Positions 28,159 to 38,550 of a stretch of 60,832 nt of DNA are shown here, piece after piece. A model generated the notes under the pieces. That model worked only from the letters and a program-made list of their open reading frames with translations. It was not told where the DNA came from and did no database searches. Source of the stretch: Oscillospiraceae bacterium (GTDB lineage Bacteria > Bacillota > Clostridia > Oscillospirales > Acutalibacteraceae); assembly GCA_015066325.1 (NCBI GenBank), contig SVOP01000002.1, positions 1 to 60,832 on the forward strand, written 5' to 3'. Both the position numbers and the translations under genes were made by a program. Position 1 is the first letter of the stretch. Each line of letters opens with the position of its first letter.

Positions 28159-28803
28159 AAACAAAATCAAAGTAGCTCCCTCGATTCTTTCTGCAGATTA
28201 TGCAGATTTAAAAATGAAATTGAAAAAGTAAGGGTTGCAGGGGCAGATATGCTCCATGTGGATGTAATGGACGGTCATTTTGTACCCAATATTTCAATTG
28301 GCCCTCCTGTTGTGAAATCCATAAGAAAAGCAACGGATATGTTTCTTGATTGCCACCTGATGATAAGCAATCCTTTAGCTTATGTTGAAAGCTTTTCAAA
28401 ATCGGGTGCAGATTTAATTTCTTTCCACATTGAATGTGATAGTGATGTGGAAGAAACCTTAGAAAAGATAATAAATGCAGGAGTTAAGCCTGCATTGGTA
28501 ATAAAACCGAAAACACCCGCCGAGGCAGTTTTTCCCTATTTAGAAAAGCTTGCTATGGTTCTTGTAATGACAGTTGAGCCGGGCTTTGGCGGTCAGTCCT
28601 TTATGGCAGATATGCTACCTAAAATCAAGGCAATAAGAGAAAAAGCAAATCAGGTTAATCCCGATTTGCTCATTCAGGTTGATGGAGGAATTGTTCCCGA
28701 AACTGCTGAATTATGTGTTGAAGCAGGTGCAGATGTGCTTGTTTCAGGAAGCTATATTTTCGGTGCAGAAAATATTGAAAATGCGGTCAATTCTTTAAGA
28801 TAA
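28148..28803 (+). pseudogene. rpe: Ribulose-phosphate 3-epimerase, frameshifted near its N-terminus (slippery T_TTA_AAA at 28207-28213)
   Basis: ATG 28148 reads MNFKNKIKVAPSILSADYADLK then MKLKK* in frame; -1 frame reads [26 protein letters not shown]...; VEPGFGGQSF, QVDGGI. Confidence 0.85.
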
Positions 28804-29337
28804 AGAATGACCATATTCATAAATTTTTGAAATTTCCCGTTCGGTGCTGATGCTTGCATTACCGAATTCGCATAAAATATGTAAGATTTTTTCCGTAAAG
28901 GTTAATTTCGGACGAAAAATTATATAAAGGCTGTTCTTGTATTTGTATGGTTCGGAAGCTTTTATATAATCTTTCAGTTTTGGAATAATTTTCAAGCAGT
29001 CAATGAAGGAGTTTTCGTCCCAAGGGCAAAAAAGAATGGGTTCTGCTTCTTTTTTCATTATCAGTCGCTTTTTGTTTTTAGAATCTGCAAACGGTGAATT
29101 GGTGAAATGAAGAATACAACCTCCATCTTCTGAGGGTGAAACTTCTATAAGCAGTTTTCCGTCAGTGTCAACGGATTTACCCAGAGTTTTTCGTGCCTTG
29201 TCAAGAATTGTCCATATAACACGGCGTGTTTCGATGTTTGAGTAATCCATCTCATCGTATGTAATGTCAAGGTCGCTCATATCCGTCTGTGATAATATAA
29301 CGGTGATTTTTTCTTCACCGTTTGATTCGATTTTCAT
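28795..29337 (-). CDS. MecA-like adaptor protein
   Basis: MKIESNGEEKITVILSQTDMSDLDI...; C-terminal ...LYIIFRPKL...LCEFGNASISTEREISKIYEYGHSL resembles MecA C-domain; RBS GGGGGGAAG. Confidence 0.6.
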   Translation of the reverse strand: MKIESNGEEKITVILSQTDMSDLDITYDEMDYSNIETRRVIWTILDKARKTLGKSVDTDGKLLIEVSPSEDGGCILHFTNSPFADSKNKKRLIMKKEAEPILFCPWDENSFIDCLKIIPKLKDYIKASEPYKYKNSLYIIFRPKLTFTEKILHILCEFGNASISTEREISKIYEYGHSLS

Positions 29338-29431
29338 TTTCTTCCCCCCAAGTGAAGCTATTAGATATACTAATATCATAATACTCAAACAGCTTGGGTA
29401 CAATGATAAAATATTGGAAAGGAATTTTGTT

Positions 29432-30310
29432 ATGAAATTTGCAGTCAGCAGTTATAGTTTGAGTTCTCTCATTTCGAAGGGCGAGGCAACTGAGAAAGAA
29501 TTAATTTCAATTGCCAAAGAGCTTGGCTTTGACGGAATTGAGTTTGCTGAAATACATACTCCCGAAGGGATTTCAAAGATTGAATATGCAAAAGAGCTTA
29601 AAGCTGAGTGTGAAAAAGCAGGAATTGTTCCTGTTCAATATTCTGTTGGTGCAGATTTTCTTTATGGTTCTGATGGAGATTTAGAAAAAGAAATCGAAAG
29701 ACTTAAAGGCGAAGTGGATATCGCCTGTGCTTTAGGTGTTCAGGGTATGCGTCACGATGCAACCGGCGGATACCATGACGAAGAAAAGAAATATAAGGGC
29801 TTTGAGCAGGCTTTACCGAGAATAGTTGAGGGTTATAAAGCAGTTACGGAATATGCCGAAACCAAGGGTATCAGAACAATGATTGAAAACCACGGTTATT
29901 TCTGTCAGGATAGTGCAAGAGTTGAAAGGATAATTACAGGCGTTTCCCACAAAAATTTCGGAGCACTTATTGACATAGGTAATTTCCTTTGTGCAGACGA
30001 GAATCCTGTTACTGCAGTGGGAAGACTTGCCCCCTTTGTTTCCTATGTTCATGCAAAGGATTTTCATATTAAAAGCGGTAGCGAGCTTGCTCCGCAGGAT
30101 TGCTTCTTTAAAACCCGCGGAGGTAACTATTTAAGAGGTGCGGTTTTAGGTCACGGAAATGTTCCAGTTTTGCAGACCTTAAGCATCTTAAAAGACAGCG
30201 GTTACGAAGGTTATATAACCCTTGAATTTGAGGGTTGCGAGGAAGCGAAAGCTGCTTGTAAATGGGGACTTAATACTCTTAAAAATATATGTGAATTTTT
30301 AAATTGGTGA
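29432..30310 (+). CDS. Sugar phosphate isomerase/epimerase (xylose isomerase-like TIM barrel)
   Basis: FAVSSYSLSSLI...LGFDGIEFAEIH..., IENHGYF, ALIDIGNF, YVHAKDFH, EGYITLEFEG; start at 29432 with GGAAAGG RBS. Confidence 0.88.
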   Translation: MKFAVSSYSLSSLISKGEATEKELISIAKELGFDGIEFAEIHTPEGISKIEYAKELKAECEKAGIVPVQYSVGADFLYGSDGDLEKEIERLKGEVDIACALGVQGMRHDATGGYHDEEKKYKGFEQALPRIVEGYKAVTEYAETKGIRTMIENHGYFCQDSARVERIITGVSHKNFGALIDIGNFLCADENPVTAVGRLAPFVSYVHAKDFHIKSGSELAPQDCFFKTRGGNYLRGAVLGHGNVPVLQTLSILKDSGYEGYITLEFEGCEEAKAACKWGLNTLKNICEFLNW

Positions 30311-30313
30311 TTT

Positions 30314-30889
30314 ATGATTGAATTTAACAATAAAGTTATTCTTGCTTCTGCTTCACCAAGAAGGCAAGAACTGATAAAGCTGATTTTTGATACTGTTGAG
30401 ATATTGCCTGCAGACTGCGATGAAACTCTTCCCGAGGGAATCGGAGCTCGTGAAGCGGTTGAATATCTTTCTAAAATTAAAAATGAAGCATCTTCCAAGC
30501 TAACTGATAAAGAAAATCTTATTGTTTCTGCAGACACGGTTGTTTCAGTTGGTGATGAGATTCTCGGTAAGCCCGTTGATAAAGATGATGCCCGCAGAAT
30601 GATTTCTCTTTTAAGCGGGAAAGTGCATCAGGTATACACAGGCGTAACGATTTCTTTAAATGGGAAAATAAAAACATTCAGCGAGAAAACCGATGTTGAG
30701 TTTTTCAACTTAACAAAAGAAGAAATTGAAGAATACATATCCTCAAAAGAGCCATATGACAAAGCAGGGGCTTACGGTATCCAAGGTAAAGCCGGTTTGC
30801 TTGTTAAAGGAATAAACGGTGACTATTACAATGTTGTCGGATTTCCTGTTGCAAGGCTTAAAAGAGAGATTGAAGAATTTATAATTTAA
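30314..30889 (+). CDS. maf: Maf family nucleotide pyrophosphatase
   Basis: VILASASPRRQELI, SADTVV, DKAGAYGIQGKAGLLV. Confidence 0.95.
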   Translation: MIEFNNKVILASASPRRQELIKLIFDTVEILPADCDETLPEGIGAREAVEYLSKIKNEASSKLTDKENLIVSADTVVSVGDEILGKPVDKDDARRMISLLSGKVHQVYTGVTISLNGKIKTFSEKTDVEFFNLTKEEIEEYISSKEPYDKAGAYGIQGKAGLLVKGINGDYYNVVGFPVARLKREIEEFII

Positions 30890-30902
30890 GGAGGGGAAAT
30901 CA

Positions 30903-32423
30903 ATGGCAGAGAAAACAAAAGAAGTGTATGTTGAACCCCAGGTGACCGAAGAAGATATTGAAAAACAGAGAAGACAGCAGGAAAAGGAATACCTTGGTCC
31001 CCGAGAAATGGCGGCCTACATAATTTCCGGTATCGGTGATAAAAACTGGGAAACCTTCAACGGTAACAATGAGTTTTTCTATACCACTACATTCCAGCAC
31101 GTCAGCCCTATTACATTGAGTGTGGCTCAGTCCTTCTGCAGTATTCTTGATACCTTTGATAATGCAATTTCAGGACCAATTCTTGACAGAACCCGTACCC
31201 GTTGGGGTCGTGTTCGTCCGTATCTTGTGTTGACTCTTCCTTTCTGGCTTTTTTCGGCAATAATGCCTTATATTTTGCCGGACGGACTTTCTCAGGCAAC
31301 ACTTTTGGGCCTTTTCCTTGTTATAAGATATATTGGCTCTATTTCCAACTCCTTCTATACTCCTGCTTATCAGGCTGTTCTCTATAACTTAACACCCAAT
31401 GTTAATGAACGAAACAAGCTTATTGCGGCAGATACCTATGTTGACCTTTTCGGTGTGTGGCTACCATCCTTGTTCCCGTTCTTTGTTGACTATTTACCGC
31501 GAACAATACCAACAAGAAACATATATCTTGTAGGTGCTATTATATTTATGGCATTGGTTGTTGTTTTCCGAATATTTGGCTTCTTCAGCCTTCGTGAAAG
31601 AGTGCCTCTTGCATCCCGTGAAGAGATGAACAGCACAAGTGTATGGAAATCCGTTAAGCAGGTTGCATCCTGCCGACCAATGTGGGCCCTCCTTGCAAAG
31701 AACTTTTGCGGTATGGGTAAGGGTACGGGTCAGAGCGTTGCAAACTATTTCTGGCTTAACTGTACCGGAAAGCTTTCCAATGCGGCAATTTCAGGCTTGT
31801 TTACAGGACTTCCCAGCTATTTTGTTTTGCCGTTTGCTAATAAATGGGCGAAGAAAATAGGTGTTAAAAAGCTTTCTGTTTTAGCTTATGGTTATTGTGG
31901 TGTTGTTTATCTTATAATGTATTTTATCGGATACAGACCAACAGATAATAATATTATCAATTTGATTATTATTGTTGCCGGTCTTACATTTGCAGGTGCT
32001 ATGAACTCTGTTCAGCGTTTCTGCGGTACCGCTCTTCAGGGCGATTTATATGACTATGTTGAATGGAAAACAGGTATTCGTAACGAGGGTATGATGAGTG
32101 CCGCAATGGGTTACATTACCCTTATTACCAATAATATTTCAACAATTCTCAGCGGTATTATTATTGCAGCAATAAAATATGAACCGCTTATCAACTCTTA
32201 TGGGGTTGTTATTCCTCAAACAGATCCCAGTATGCTTAATGCAATCTGGGCAGTATTTACTCTTGCGCCCGCTTTCGGACGAATCGGTAAGGCAATTTCT
32301 CTTTCCTTCTTCAATGTTGATGGTAAGGTAAGAGAGCAGATGATGGAAGACCTTGCAGTTTCAAGAGCGGCAAAATTAAAGAGCAGAACAAGTGATTCAT
32401 CAACAGAGTCAGCAGAAAATTAA
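30903..32423 (+). CDS. MFS transporter, GPH (sugar:cation symporter)-like
   Basis: Multiple hydrophobic TM segments; ISGPILDRTRTRWGRVRPYLVLTLPFWL motif. Confidence 0.85.
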   Translation: MAEKTKEVYVEPQVTEEDIEKQRRQQEKEYLGPREMAAYIISGIGDKNWETFNGNNEFFYTTTFQHVSPITLSVAQSFCSILDTFDNAISGPILDRTRTRWGRVRPYLVLTLPFWLFSAIMPYILPDGLSQATLLGLFLVIRYIGSISNSFYTPAYQAVLYNLTPNVNERNKLIAADTYVDLFGVWLPSLFPFFVDYLPRTIPTRNIYLVGAIIFMALVVVFRIFGFFSLRERVPLASREEMNSTSVWKSVKQVASCRPMWALLAKNFCGMGKGTGQSVANYFWLNCTGKLSNAAISGLFTGLPSYFVLPFANKWAKKIGVKKLSVLAYGYCGVVYLIMYFIGYRPTDNNIINLIIIVAGLTFAGAMNSVQRFCGTALQGDLYDYVEWKTGIRNEGMMSAAMGYITLITNNISTILSGIIIAAIKYEPLINSYGVVIPQTDPSMLNAIWAVFTLAPAFGRIGKAISLSFFNVDGKVREQMMEDLAVSRAAKLKSRTSDSSTESAEN

Positions 32424-32439
32424 TTAGGAGAATGCTATT

Positions 32440-33207
32440 ATGAGAATAGTAGTTAAAGTCGGCACATCAACCCTTGCTCACAGCACAGGTTGCCTTAACA
32501 TTCGCCACATTGAAGAATTATGCAAGGTTCTTTCAGACCTTAAAAATGCAGGTCACGAAATGATTCTTGTTTCTTCGGGTGCTATCGGAATGGGTATCGG
32601 TAAGCTTTCCCTTAAGGAGAAACCCTCCGATATGCCAACAAAACAGGCGGCAGCGGCAGTGGGCCAGTGTGAATTGATGTATGCTTATGATAAGCTTTTT
32701 TCAGAATATAATCACACAGTTGCACAAATTCTTCTCACAGGTCTTGATTTGGAAGACCCTACGAGATATCACAATATCAAGAACACTATGACAAGACTTC
32801 TTGAGCTTAATGTGCTTCCAATTATTAACGAGAATGATACTGTTAATACTGATGAAATTTCCGTTGGTGATAATGATACCTTAGGTGCAATTGTTGCGGT
32901 AAGTATGCACGCAGATTTACTTGTTATGCTTTCGGATATTGACGGACTTTATACTGCAGACCCCAGGGAAGATAAAAATGCAATTCTTCTTTCTGAAATT
33001 ACCGAAATAACACCCGAAATTGAAGGTCTGGGTGGAAAAAGCGGAACGAATTTAGGCACAGGCGGTATGGCAACAAAGCTTTCTGCTGCAAAAAAATGTG
33101 TTGCAAGAGGAACAGATGTTGTTATTGCAAACGGTTCTTCACCTGCAGTCCTTTATGATATTATGGATGGCAAAAAGGTAGGAACAAGATTTATATCAAA
33201 GAAATAA
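32440..33207 (+). CDS. proB: Glutamate 5-kinase
   Basis: VVKVGTSTLAH, ILVSSGAIGMG, INENDTVNTDEISVGDNDTLGA. Confidence 0.98.
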   Translation: MRIVVKVGTSTLAHSTGCLNIRHIEELCKVLSDLKNAGHEMILVSSGAIGMGIGKLSLKEKPSDMPTKQAAAAVGQCELMYAYDKLFSEYNHTVAQILLTGLDLEDPTRYHNIKNTMTRLLELNVLPIINENDTVNTDEISVGDNDTLGAIVAVSMHADLLVMLSDIDGLYTADPREDKNAILLSEITEITPEIEGLGGKSGTNLGTGGMATKLSAAKKCVARGTDVVIANGSSPAVLYDIMDGKKVGTRFISKK

Positions 33208-33217
33208 GGTAATATTT

Positions 33218-34477
33218 ATGAAGACAACATTAGATATATTAAAAGAGGCAAAGGCGGTAAAAAGAGTCCTTTTTTCACTTGATACCGAAACAAAAAATAA
33301 CGCCCTTTTAAAAATGGCAGATGCTCTTATTGAAAATCAAAAAGAAATTCTCGAAGCAAATGCAAAGGATTTGGAAAAAGCCAAAGGAACAATTTCTGAG
33401 GTTATGCTTGACAGATTGGCTCTTTCCGAAGACAGAATAATGGGAATGGCAGAGGGCATTCGTCAGGTCGCTAAGCTGACAGACCCTGTTGGAACGATTG
33501 TTGACAGCTTTTTTGCTGATAAAGGCTTTTTGGTTGAAAAAACAAGAGTACCTATGGGTGTTGTGGCAATTATTTATGAAAGCAGACCTAATGTAACCTC
33601 TGATGCGGCGGCACTTGCTCTTAAAAGCGGTAATGTATGTGTTCTCCGTGGTGGTAAGGAGGCGTTTCTTTCTGCAAATGCCATTGTTAATGCTATGAGA
33701 AAAGCACTCAAGGATGTTGGTCTTCCCGAAAATCTCATAAATCTCGTTCAGGATACAACAAGACAGAGTGCAAACGAGCTTATGAATGCGGTAGGATATG
33801 TGGATTTGCTTATTCCTCGTGGCGGTGCAGGTCTTATTAAAGCGGTAACTGAAAATGCAAAAGTTCCCTGCATTCAGACGGGTACAGGTATTTGTCATAT
33901 TTATGTTGATGTAAGCGCAGATTACGAAAATGTTCTTAATATAATTGAAAATGCCAAAACAAGCAGACCTTCAGTTTGCAATGCTTGTGAGGTTGTTCTT
34001 ATTCATGAGCGTATTTGTGACCAGATACTTCCTCTTCTCAAAGGTCGCCTTTGTGAGTGGAGAGAGGCAATGGGGCTTCAGCCTGTTGAACTTCGACTTG
34101 ATGAAAAAGCTTTGGCGATAATTGATGGTACACCTGCAAAACCTGAAGACTATGATACTGAATTTCTTGATTACATATTGGCTATCAAGATAGTTGCTGA
34201 TATAGATGAGGCAATTGAGCATATTTCTCTTCATTCAACAGGCCATAGCGAAGCAATTATTACAGAAAACAGAGCCAGAGCAAAGAAATTTGTAACAGAG
34301 GTTGATAGTGCCGCGGTTTATATAAATGCTTCAACTCGTTTTACAGATGGTGGTGAGTTCGGTCTGGGTTGCGAAATGGGTATTTCAACTCAGAAGCTTC
34401 ACGCAAGAGGTCCAATGGGACTTAAAGAATTAACCACATATAAATATATAGTTAAAGGTAACGGACAGATTCGCTGA
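33218..34477 (+). CDS. proA: Gamma-glutamyl phosphate reductase
   Basis: RVPMGVVAIIYESRPNVTSDAAALALKSGN, GFGLGCEMGISTQKLHARGPMG-type C-terminus. Confidence 0.98.
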   Translation: MKTTLDILKEAKAVKRVLFSLDTETKNNALLKMADALIENQKEILEANAKDLEKAKGTISEVMLDRLALSEDRIMGMAEGIRQVAKLTDPVGTIVDSFFADKGFLVEKTRVPMGVVAIIYESRPNVTSDAAALALKSGNVCVLRGGKEAFLSANAIVNAMRKALKDVGLPENLINLVQDTTRQSANELMNAVGYVDLLIPRGGAGLIKAVTENAKVPCIQTGTGICHIYVDVSADYENVLNIIENAKTSRPSVCNACEVVLIHERICDQILPLLKGRLCEWREAMGLQPVELRLDEKALAIIDGTPAKPEDYDTEFLDYILAIKIVADIDEAIEHISLHSTGHSEAIITENRARAKKFVTEVDSAAVYINASTRFTDGGEFGLGCEMGISTQKLHARGPMGLKELTTYKYIVKGNGQIR

Positions 34478-34491
34478 AAGGGATGATTTCA

Positions 34492-35295
34492 ATGAAAAAA
34501 ATCGGCTTTATCGGTTGCGGTAATATGGGTGGCGCTCTTGCAAGAGCGGCAGTTAAATCCGTTGGTGCGGAGAATATTTTTGTCTATGATATTGATGTGA
34601 AAAAATCAAGAGATTTTGCAGACGAAACCGATGTAAATGTTGCAGATGCAGAATATATTGTGCTTAATTGTGATTATATTTTTCTCGGCGTAAAACCACA
34701 GATGCTTAAAAGCCTTTTTGAAAAATTAGCACCTGTAATTGAAGAAAGAACAACGGATTTCGTTTTAGTTTCAATGGCAGCAGGAGTTTCTTTAAGCTCT
34801 CTCGGTGCAATGGCACAAACCGACTGTCCGATTATAAGAATAATGCCCAATATGCCCGCAAGTGTTGGGGAAGGAATGATTCTCTACACTGCTAACGATT
34901 TCGTTTCAAAGGAAGATATTGATGGCTTTCTTGACACAATGAAATATGCAGGTCTTCTTGACAAAATTGATGAAGATAAAATTGACGCGGCAAGCTGTGT
35001 TTCAGGTTGCGGACCGGCGTTCGTGTTTATGTTCTGTGAGGCTCTTGCAGATGGTGCGGTTGAGTGCGGTCTGCCGAGAGATAAAGCACTTCTTTATGCG
35101 TCTCAAACTCTTATCGGTTCTGCCGAAATGCTTATAAAAACAGGGGAGCATCCGGGTAAGCTTAAGGATGCGGTTTGCAGTCCTGCAGGAAGCACCATAG
35201 AGGGTGTTAAGGCTCTCGAAAACGGTGCGTTCAGAGCAAGTGCTATGGATGCAGTGAGAAAAGCCTACGAAAGAACACTTGAATTGGGGAAATAA
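34492..35295 (+). CDS. proC: Pyrroline-5-carboxylate reductase
   Basis: IGFIGCGNMGGALARA, RIMPNMPASVGEGM, VSGCGPAFVFMF. Confidence 0.96.
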   Translation: MKKIGFIGCGNMGGALARAAVKSVGAENIFVYDIDVKKSRDFADETDVNVADAEYIVLNCDYIFLGVKPQMLKSLFEKLAPVIEERTTDFVLVSMAAGVSLSSLGAMAQTDCPIIRIMPNMPASVGEGMILYTANDFVSKEDIDGFLDTMKYAGLLDKIDEDKIDAASCVSGCGPAFVFMFCEALADGAVECGLPRDKALLYASQTLIGSAEMLIKTGEHPGKLKDAVCSPAGSTIEGVKALENGAFRASAMDAVRKAYERTLELGK

Positions 35296-35296
35296 A

Positions 35297-35812
35297 ATGA
35301 AAAAGGCAAAGATAAAAAAGATAGTAATTTCTGCTATGTTGGCATCCTTGACTTGTGTAGCAACAATGATTATAAAAATCCCTACTCCATTACAAGGTTA
35401 TGCCAATTTAGGCGATTGCATCGTTCTGTTATCGGCATTTCTTTTGCCTGTAAGTTACGGCTTCTGCGCGGCGGCGATTGGTTCTGCATTAGCAGATGTT
35501 TTATCAGGATATGCCATGTATGCTCCTGCATCTTTTGTTATCAAGGGCTTGATGGTAATTGTAGCTTATTTTATATATAAGAGGTTTATCAAAAACGGTC
35601 AAAAGAAGCTTTTGGGTAAAATCATAAGTGGTTTTGTTGCAGAGGTTGTTATGGTAGCAGGGTATTTTGTTTTCGAAGGCTTTTTATATGGCTTCGGAGC
35701 TGTTCTTGTAAATATTCCCACAAATGCCGTGCAAGGTGTTGTGGGCTTAATTATGGGAGTTTTATTGATAAATATTTTTGAAAAAAATAAAATTTTTACG
35801 AAGCTTCAGTAA
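35297..35812 (+). CDS. ECF transporter S component
   Basis: AMLASLTCVATMIIKIPTP...GYANLGDCIVLLSAFLLP and multiple TM segments. Confidence 0.85.
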   Translation: MKKAKIKKIVISAMLASLTCVATMIIKIPTPLQGYANLGDCIVLLSAFLLPVSYGFCAAAIGSALADVLSGYAMYAPASFVIKGLMVIVAYFIYKRFIKNGQKKLLGKIISGFVAEVVMVAGYFVFEGFLYGFGAVLVNIPTNAVQGVVGLIMGVLLINIFEKNKIFTKLQ

Positions 35813-35815
35813 ATT

Positions 35816-35860
35816 AACATCAGACAGAGTAGGTTGCAAGCTACCCGTCTGATGTTTTTT
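35816..35860 (+). terminator. Intrinsic terminator
   Basis: AACATCAGAC...GTCTGATGTT followed by TTTT. Confidence 0.85.
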
Positions 35861-35880
35861 ATTTGATGGTTTCAAACTTG

Positions 35881-35909
35881 TTGAAATCCTCTAATTGTTA
35901 TGATAGAAT
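35881..35909 (+). promoter_or_regulatory. Promoter TTGAAA-N17-TAGAAT (extended TGa)
   Basis: Consensus-like hexamers upstream of HAD gene. Confidence 0.55.
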
Positions 35910-35945
35910 TATAATGTAGAAATTTTGTCTTTGGGGTGATTCTAC

Positions 35946-36629
35946 ATGATAAAAGCGGCGGTTTTTGACCTTGATCACACATTATTTGACCGTTATGGCA
36001 CAATAAGAAAAATCGCACCCGATATAGTTGCGTCCTTTGATGTTGCTGTTGGAATAACATCGGATATTTTTGCAGAAGAGCTCATCTTTGCGGACAAGCA
36101 GTTTGTTCATAAAGGTTGGCGTAATATTCATGCTTATCTTGTTGAAAAAAACATTTTCAAAACAAATCCTACCTATGAGGAATATGCTCAGAATGTTTTA
36201 AAATGCTTTAAAACAACAACAGTAAAATACGATTTTGCAATTCCCGTTTTAAAAGAAATAAAAGGTATGGGAATAAAAACAGCGCTTATCACAAACGGAA
36301 CCCCCGAATTACAATATTTTAAACTGAAATCCTTGGAATTAGACAGCTGCTTTGATGAGATTATCGTAAGCGGTGAAACACCCTACGAAAAGCCGGACAA
36401 AAGAATTTTTGAATTAATGGCAGAAAAATTGGGTATTGAAACAAACGAAATGCTTTATATCGGCGATCATCCCGTAAATGATATTGATGGTTCAAGAAAT
36501 GCAGGGTGCATTCCTGTTTGGGTAAAAACTACAGGAACTTGGATTTTTCCCGAGGTTGAGAAACCCGAATTACAGGTTGAAACAGTAGAAGATATACCCG
36601 AATTAATCAGGAGAATAAACGAAAGGTAA
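35946..36629 (+). CDS. HAD family hydrolase
   Basis: AAVFDLDHTLFDRYG, TNGTPELQ, KPDKRIFELM, YIGDHPVNDIDGSRNAG. Confidence 0.93.
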   Translation: MIKAAVFDLDHTLFDRYGTIRKIAPDIVASFDVAVGITSDIFAEELIFADKQFVHKGWRNIHAYLVEKNIFKTNPTYEEYAQNVLKCFKTTTVKYDFAIPVLKEIKGMGIKTALITNGTPELQYFKLKSLELDSCFDEIIVSGETPYEKPDKRIFELMAEKLGIETNEMLYIGDHPVNDIDGSRNAGCIPVWVKTTGTWIFPEVEKPELQVETVEDIPELIRRINER

Positions 36630-36635
36630 GAAATT

Positions 36636-38549
36636 ATGAAAGGTACAAGCTTTTTACCCATAAGCGCAAAAGAAGTGGAAGAGCGTGGATGGGCAGAAGT
36701 TGATTTTGTATATGTTTGCGGTGATGCCTATGTGGACCACCCCTCCTTTGGTGCGGCTATAATAACCCGTGTTCTTGAAGAGCAGGGGTTTAATGTTGCT
36801 TTTCTCTCTCAGCCCAAATTTCATAACCCGGAAGATTTCAAACGTTTCGGCAAACCTCGTTTAGGCTTTCTTGTAAGTGCGGGTAATATAGACTCCATGG
36901 TAGCTCATTACACTGTTGCCAAAAGAAAAAGAAATTATGATTATTATTCTCCCGGCGGTAAAATTGGTCTTCGGCCTGATAGGGCAACTGATATTTACTG
37001 CCGTCTTATAAGAGAGGCTTATCCCGATACTGCAATTATTATCGGTGGTCTTGAGGCATCTCTTCGAAGATTTGCCCATTATGATTATTGGAAAGACGAA
37101 GTTATCGAAAGTGTTCTCGTTTCCTCGGGTGCCGATATTCTCACCTACGGAATGGGTGAAAATATTATAAGGAAAATTGCATCACTTCTTGATAAAGGAG
37201 TGCCCGTTTCCAAAATCCGTGATGTAAGAGGCACTGTTTGGCTGGGTAATCGCGAAGATAAGATTCATTTTGACTCTGCAGGAGAATGGGATTTTAATAA
37301 GCTTAAATCAGATAAAGAATATTATGCAAAGGCTTTTTCTGTTCAGTATAAAAATCAGGATAGTGCTTACGGAAAAGCGTTGGTTGAATATTATGGCGAT
37401 AAAATGCTTGTGCAAAACCCACCAATGCCACCTCTTGAAAGAGAAGAGCTTGATGCAGTTTATGATTTACCGTTTATGAGAGATTATCATCCCTCTTATG
37501 AAAAGCAGGGGGGAGTTCCTGCGATAACAGAGGTGCAATTTTCTCTTACTCATAACCGTGGTTGCTTCGGGGGCTGTAATTTCTGTGCGCTTGCTTTTCA
37601 TCAGGGCAGAAGTGTCCGTTCAAGAAGCATTCAAAGCGTTGTAGAGGAAGCAAAGCTTTTAACAGAGCGCAAGGATTTTAAGGGCTATATAAATGATGTT
37701 GGCGGACCTACCGCAAACTTTCGCCACCCTGCTTGCGAAAAGCAGCTTAAAAGCGGTGTTTGTGCAGATAGAAAATGCCTTGCTCCCGAGCCCTGCAAAA
37801 ATTTAAAGGCGGACCATAGTGAATATATTGAACTGCTTTCCCAAATCGAAAGATTACCGAAAGTGAAAAAAGTTTTCATTCGTTCAGGTATCAGGTATGA
37901 TTATCTTAATGCAGATAAAACCCCATCAGGAAACGCTTTTTTCAAAAAGCTTGTTAAGGACCACGTAAGCGGTCAGCTGAAGGTTGCTCCCGAGCATTGT
38001 TCGGGAAATGTTTTGCGACTTATGGGTAAGCCTGATTTTAAAATATACGAAAAGTTTAAAGATAGGTATTTTGAGTTGACAAAAAGCTTCGGTATGGAGC
38101 AGTATCTTGTTCCTTACCTTATGTCAAGTCACCCGGGTAGCACCCTTTCTGATGCAGTGAAATTGGCAGAATTCATTAAACGTTGGAATTATAATCCCGA
38201 GCAGGTGCAGGATTTTTATCCTACACCGGGAACTGCCTCAACAGTTATGTTTTATACGGGACTTGACCCCTTTACAATGAAAGAGGTTTATGTTCCCAAA
38301 ACCCCCGAAGAAAAGCGTATGCAGAGAGCACTTTTGCAATGTGCAGACCCGAAAAATGCAGATTTAATAAGAATTGCTCTTAAAAAATGTCACAGAGAAG
38401 ACCTTATCGGTTACGATAAAAAATGTCTTGTTAAGCCTTCTTATAAGGATAGGGTTGAGCAGGCAAAGAAGCAGAACGCCTCAAAAAGCAATAAAAATCA
38501 AAACAGAAGAGGGAACGGCAGAAATACACCGAAAGGAAAGAGGAGATAA
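36636..38549 (+). CDS. YgiQ family radical SAM protein
   Basis: CGDAYVDHPSFGAAII, THNRGCFGGCNFCALAFHQGR radical SAM cluster motif. Confidence 0.95.
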   Translation: MKGTSFLPISAKEVEERGWAEVDFVYVCGDAYVDHPSFGAAIITRVLEEQGFNVAFLSQPKFHNPEDFKRFGKPRLGFLVSAGNIDSMVAHYTVAKRKRNYDYYSPGGKIGLRPDRATDIYCRLIREAYPDTAIIIGGLEASLRRFAHYDYWKDEVIESVLVSSGADILTYGMGENIIRKIASLLDKGVPVSKIRDVRGTVWLGNREDKIHFDSAGEWDFNKLKSDKEYYAKAFSVQYKNQDSAYGKALVEYYGDKMLVQNPPMPPLEREELDAVYDLPFMRDYHPSYEKQGGVPAITEVQFSLTHNRGCFGGCNFCALAFHQGRSVRSRSIQSVVEEAKLLTERKDFKGYINDVGGPTANFRHPACEKQLKSGVCADRKCLAPEPCKNLKADHSEYIELLSQIERLPKVKKVFIRSGIRYDYLNADKTPSGNAFFKKLVKDHVSGQLKVAPEHCSGNVLRLMGKPDFKIYEKFKDRYFELTKSFGMEQYLVPYLMSSHPGSTLSDAVKLAEFIKRWNYNPEQVQDFYPTPGTASTVMFYTGLDPFTMKEVYVPKTPEEKRMQRALLQCADPKNADLIRIALKKCHREDLIGYDKKCLVKPSYKDRVEQAKKQNASKSNKNQNRRGNGRNTPKGKRR

Positions 38550-38550
38550 A

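Noticed and set aside
33308-33898. 196-aa minus-strand ORF opposite proA
   Set aside because: Fully antisense to proA, no RBS or family features
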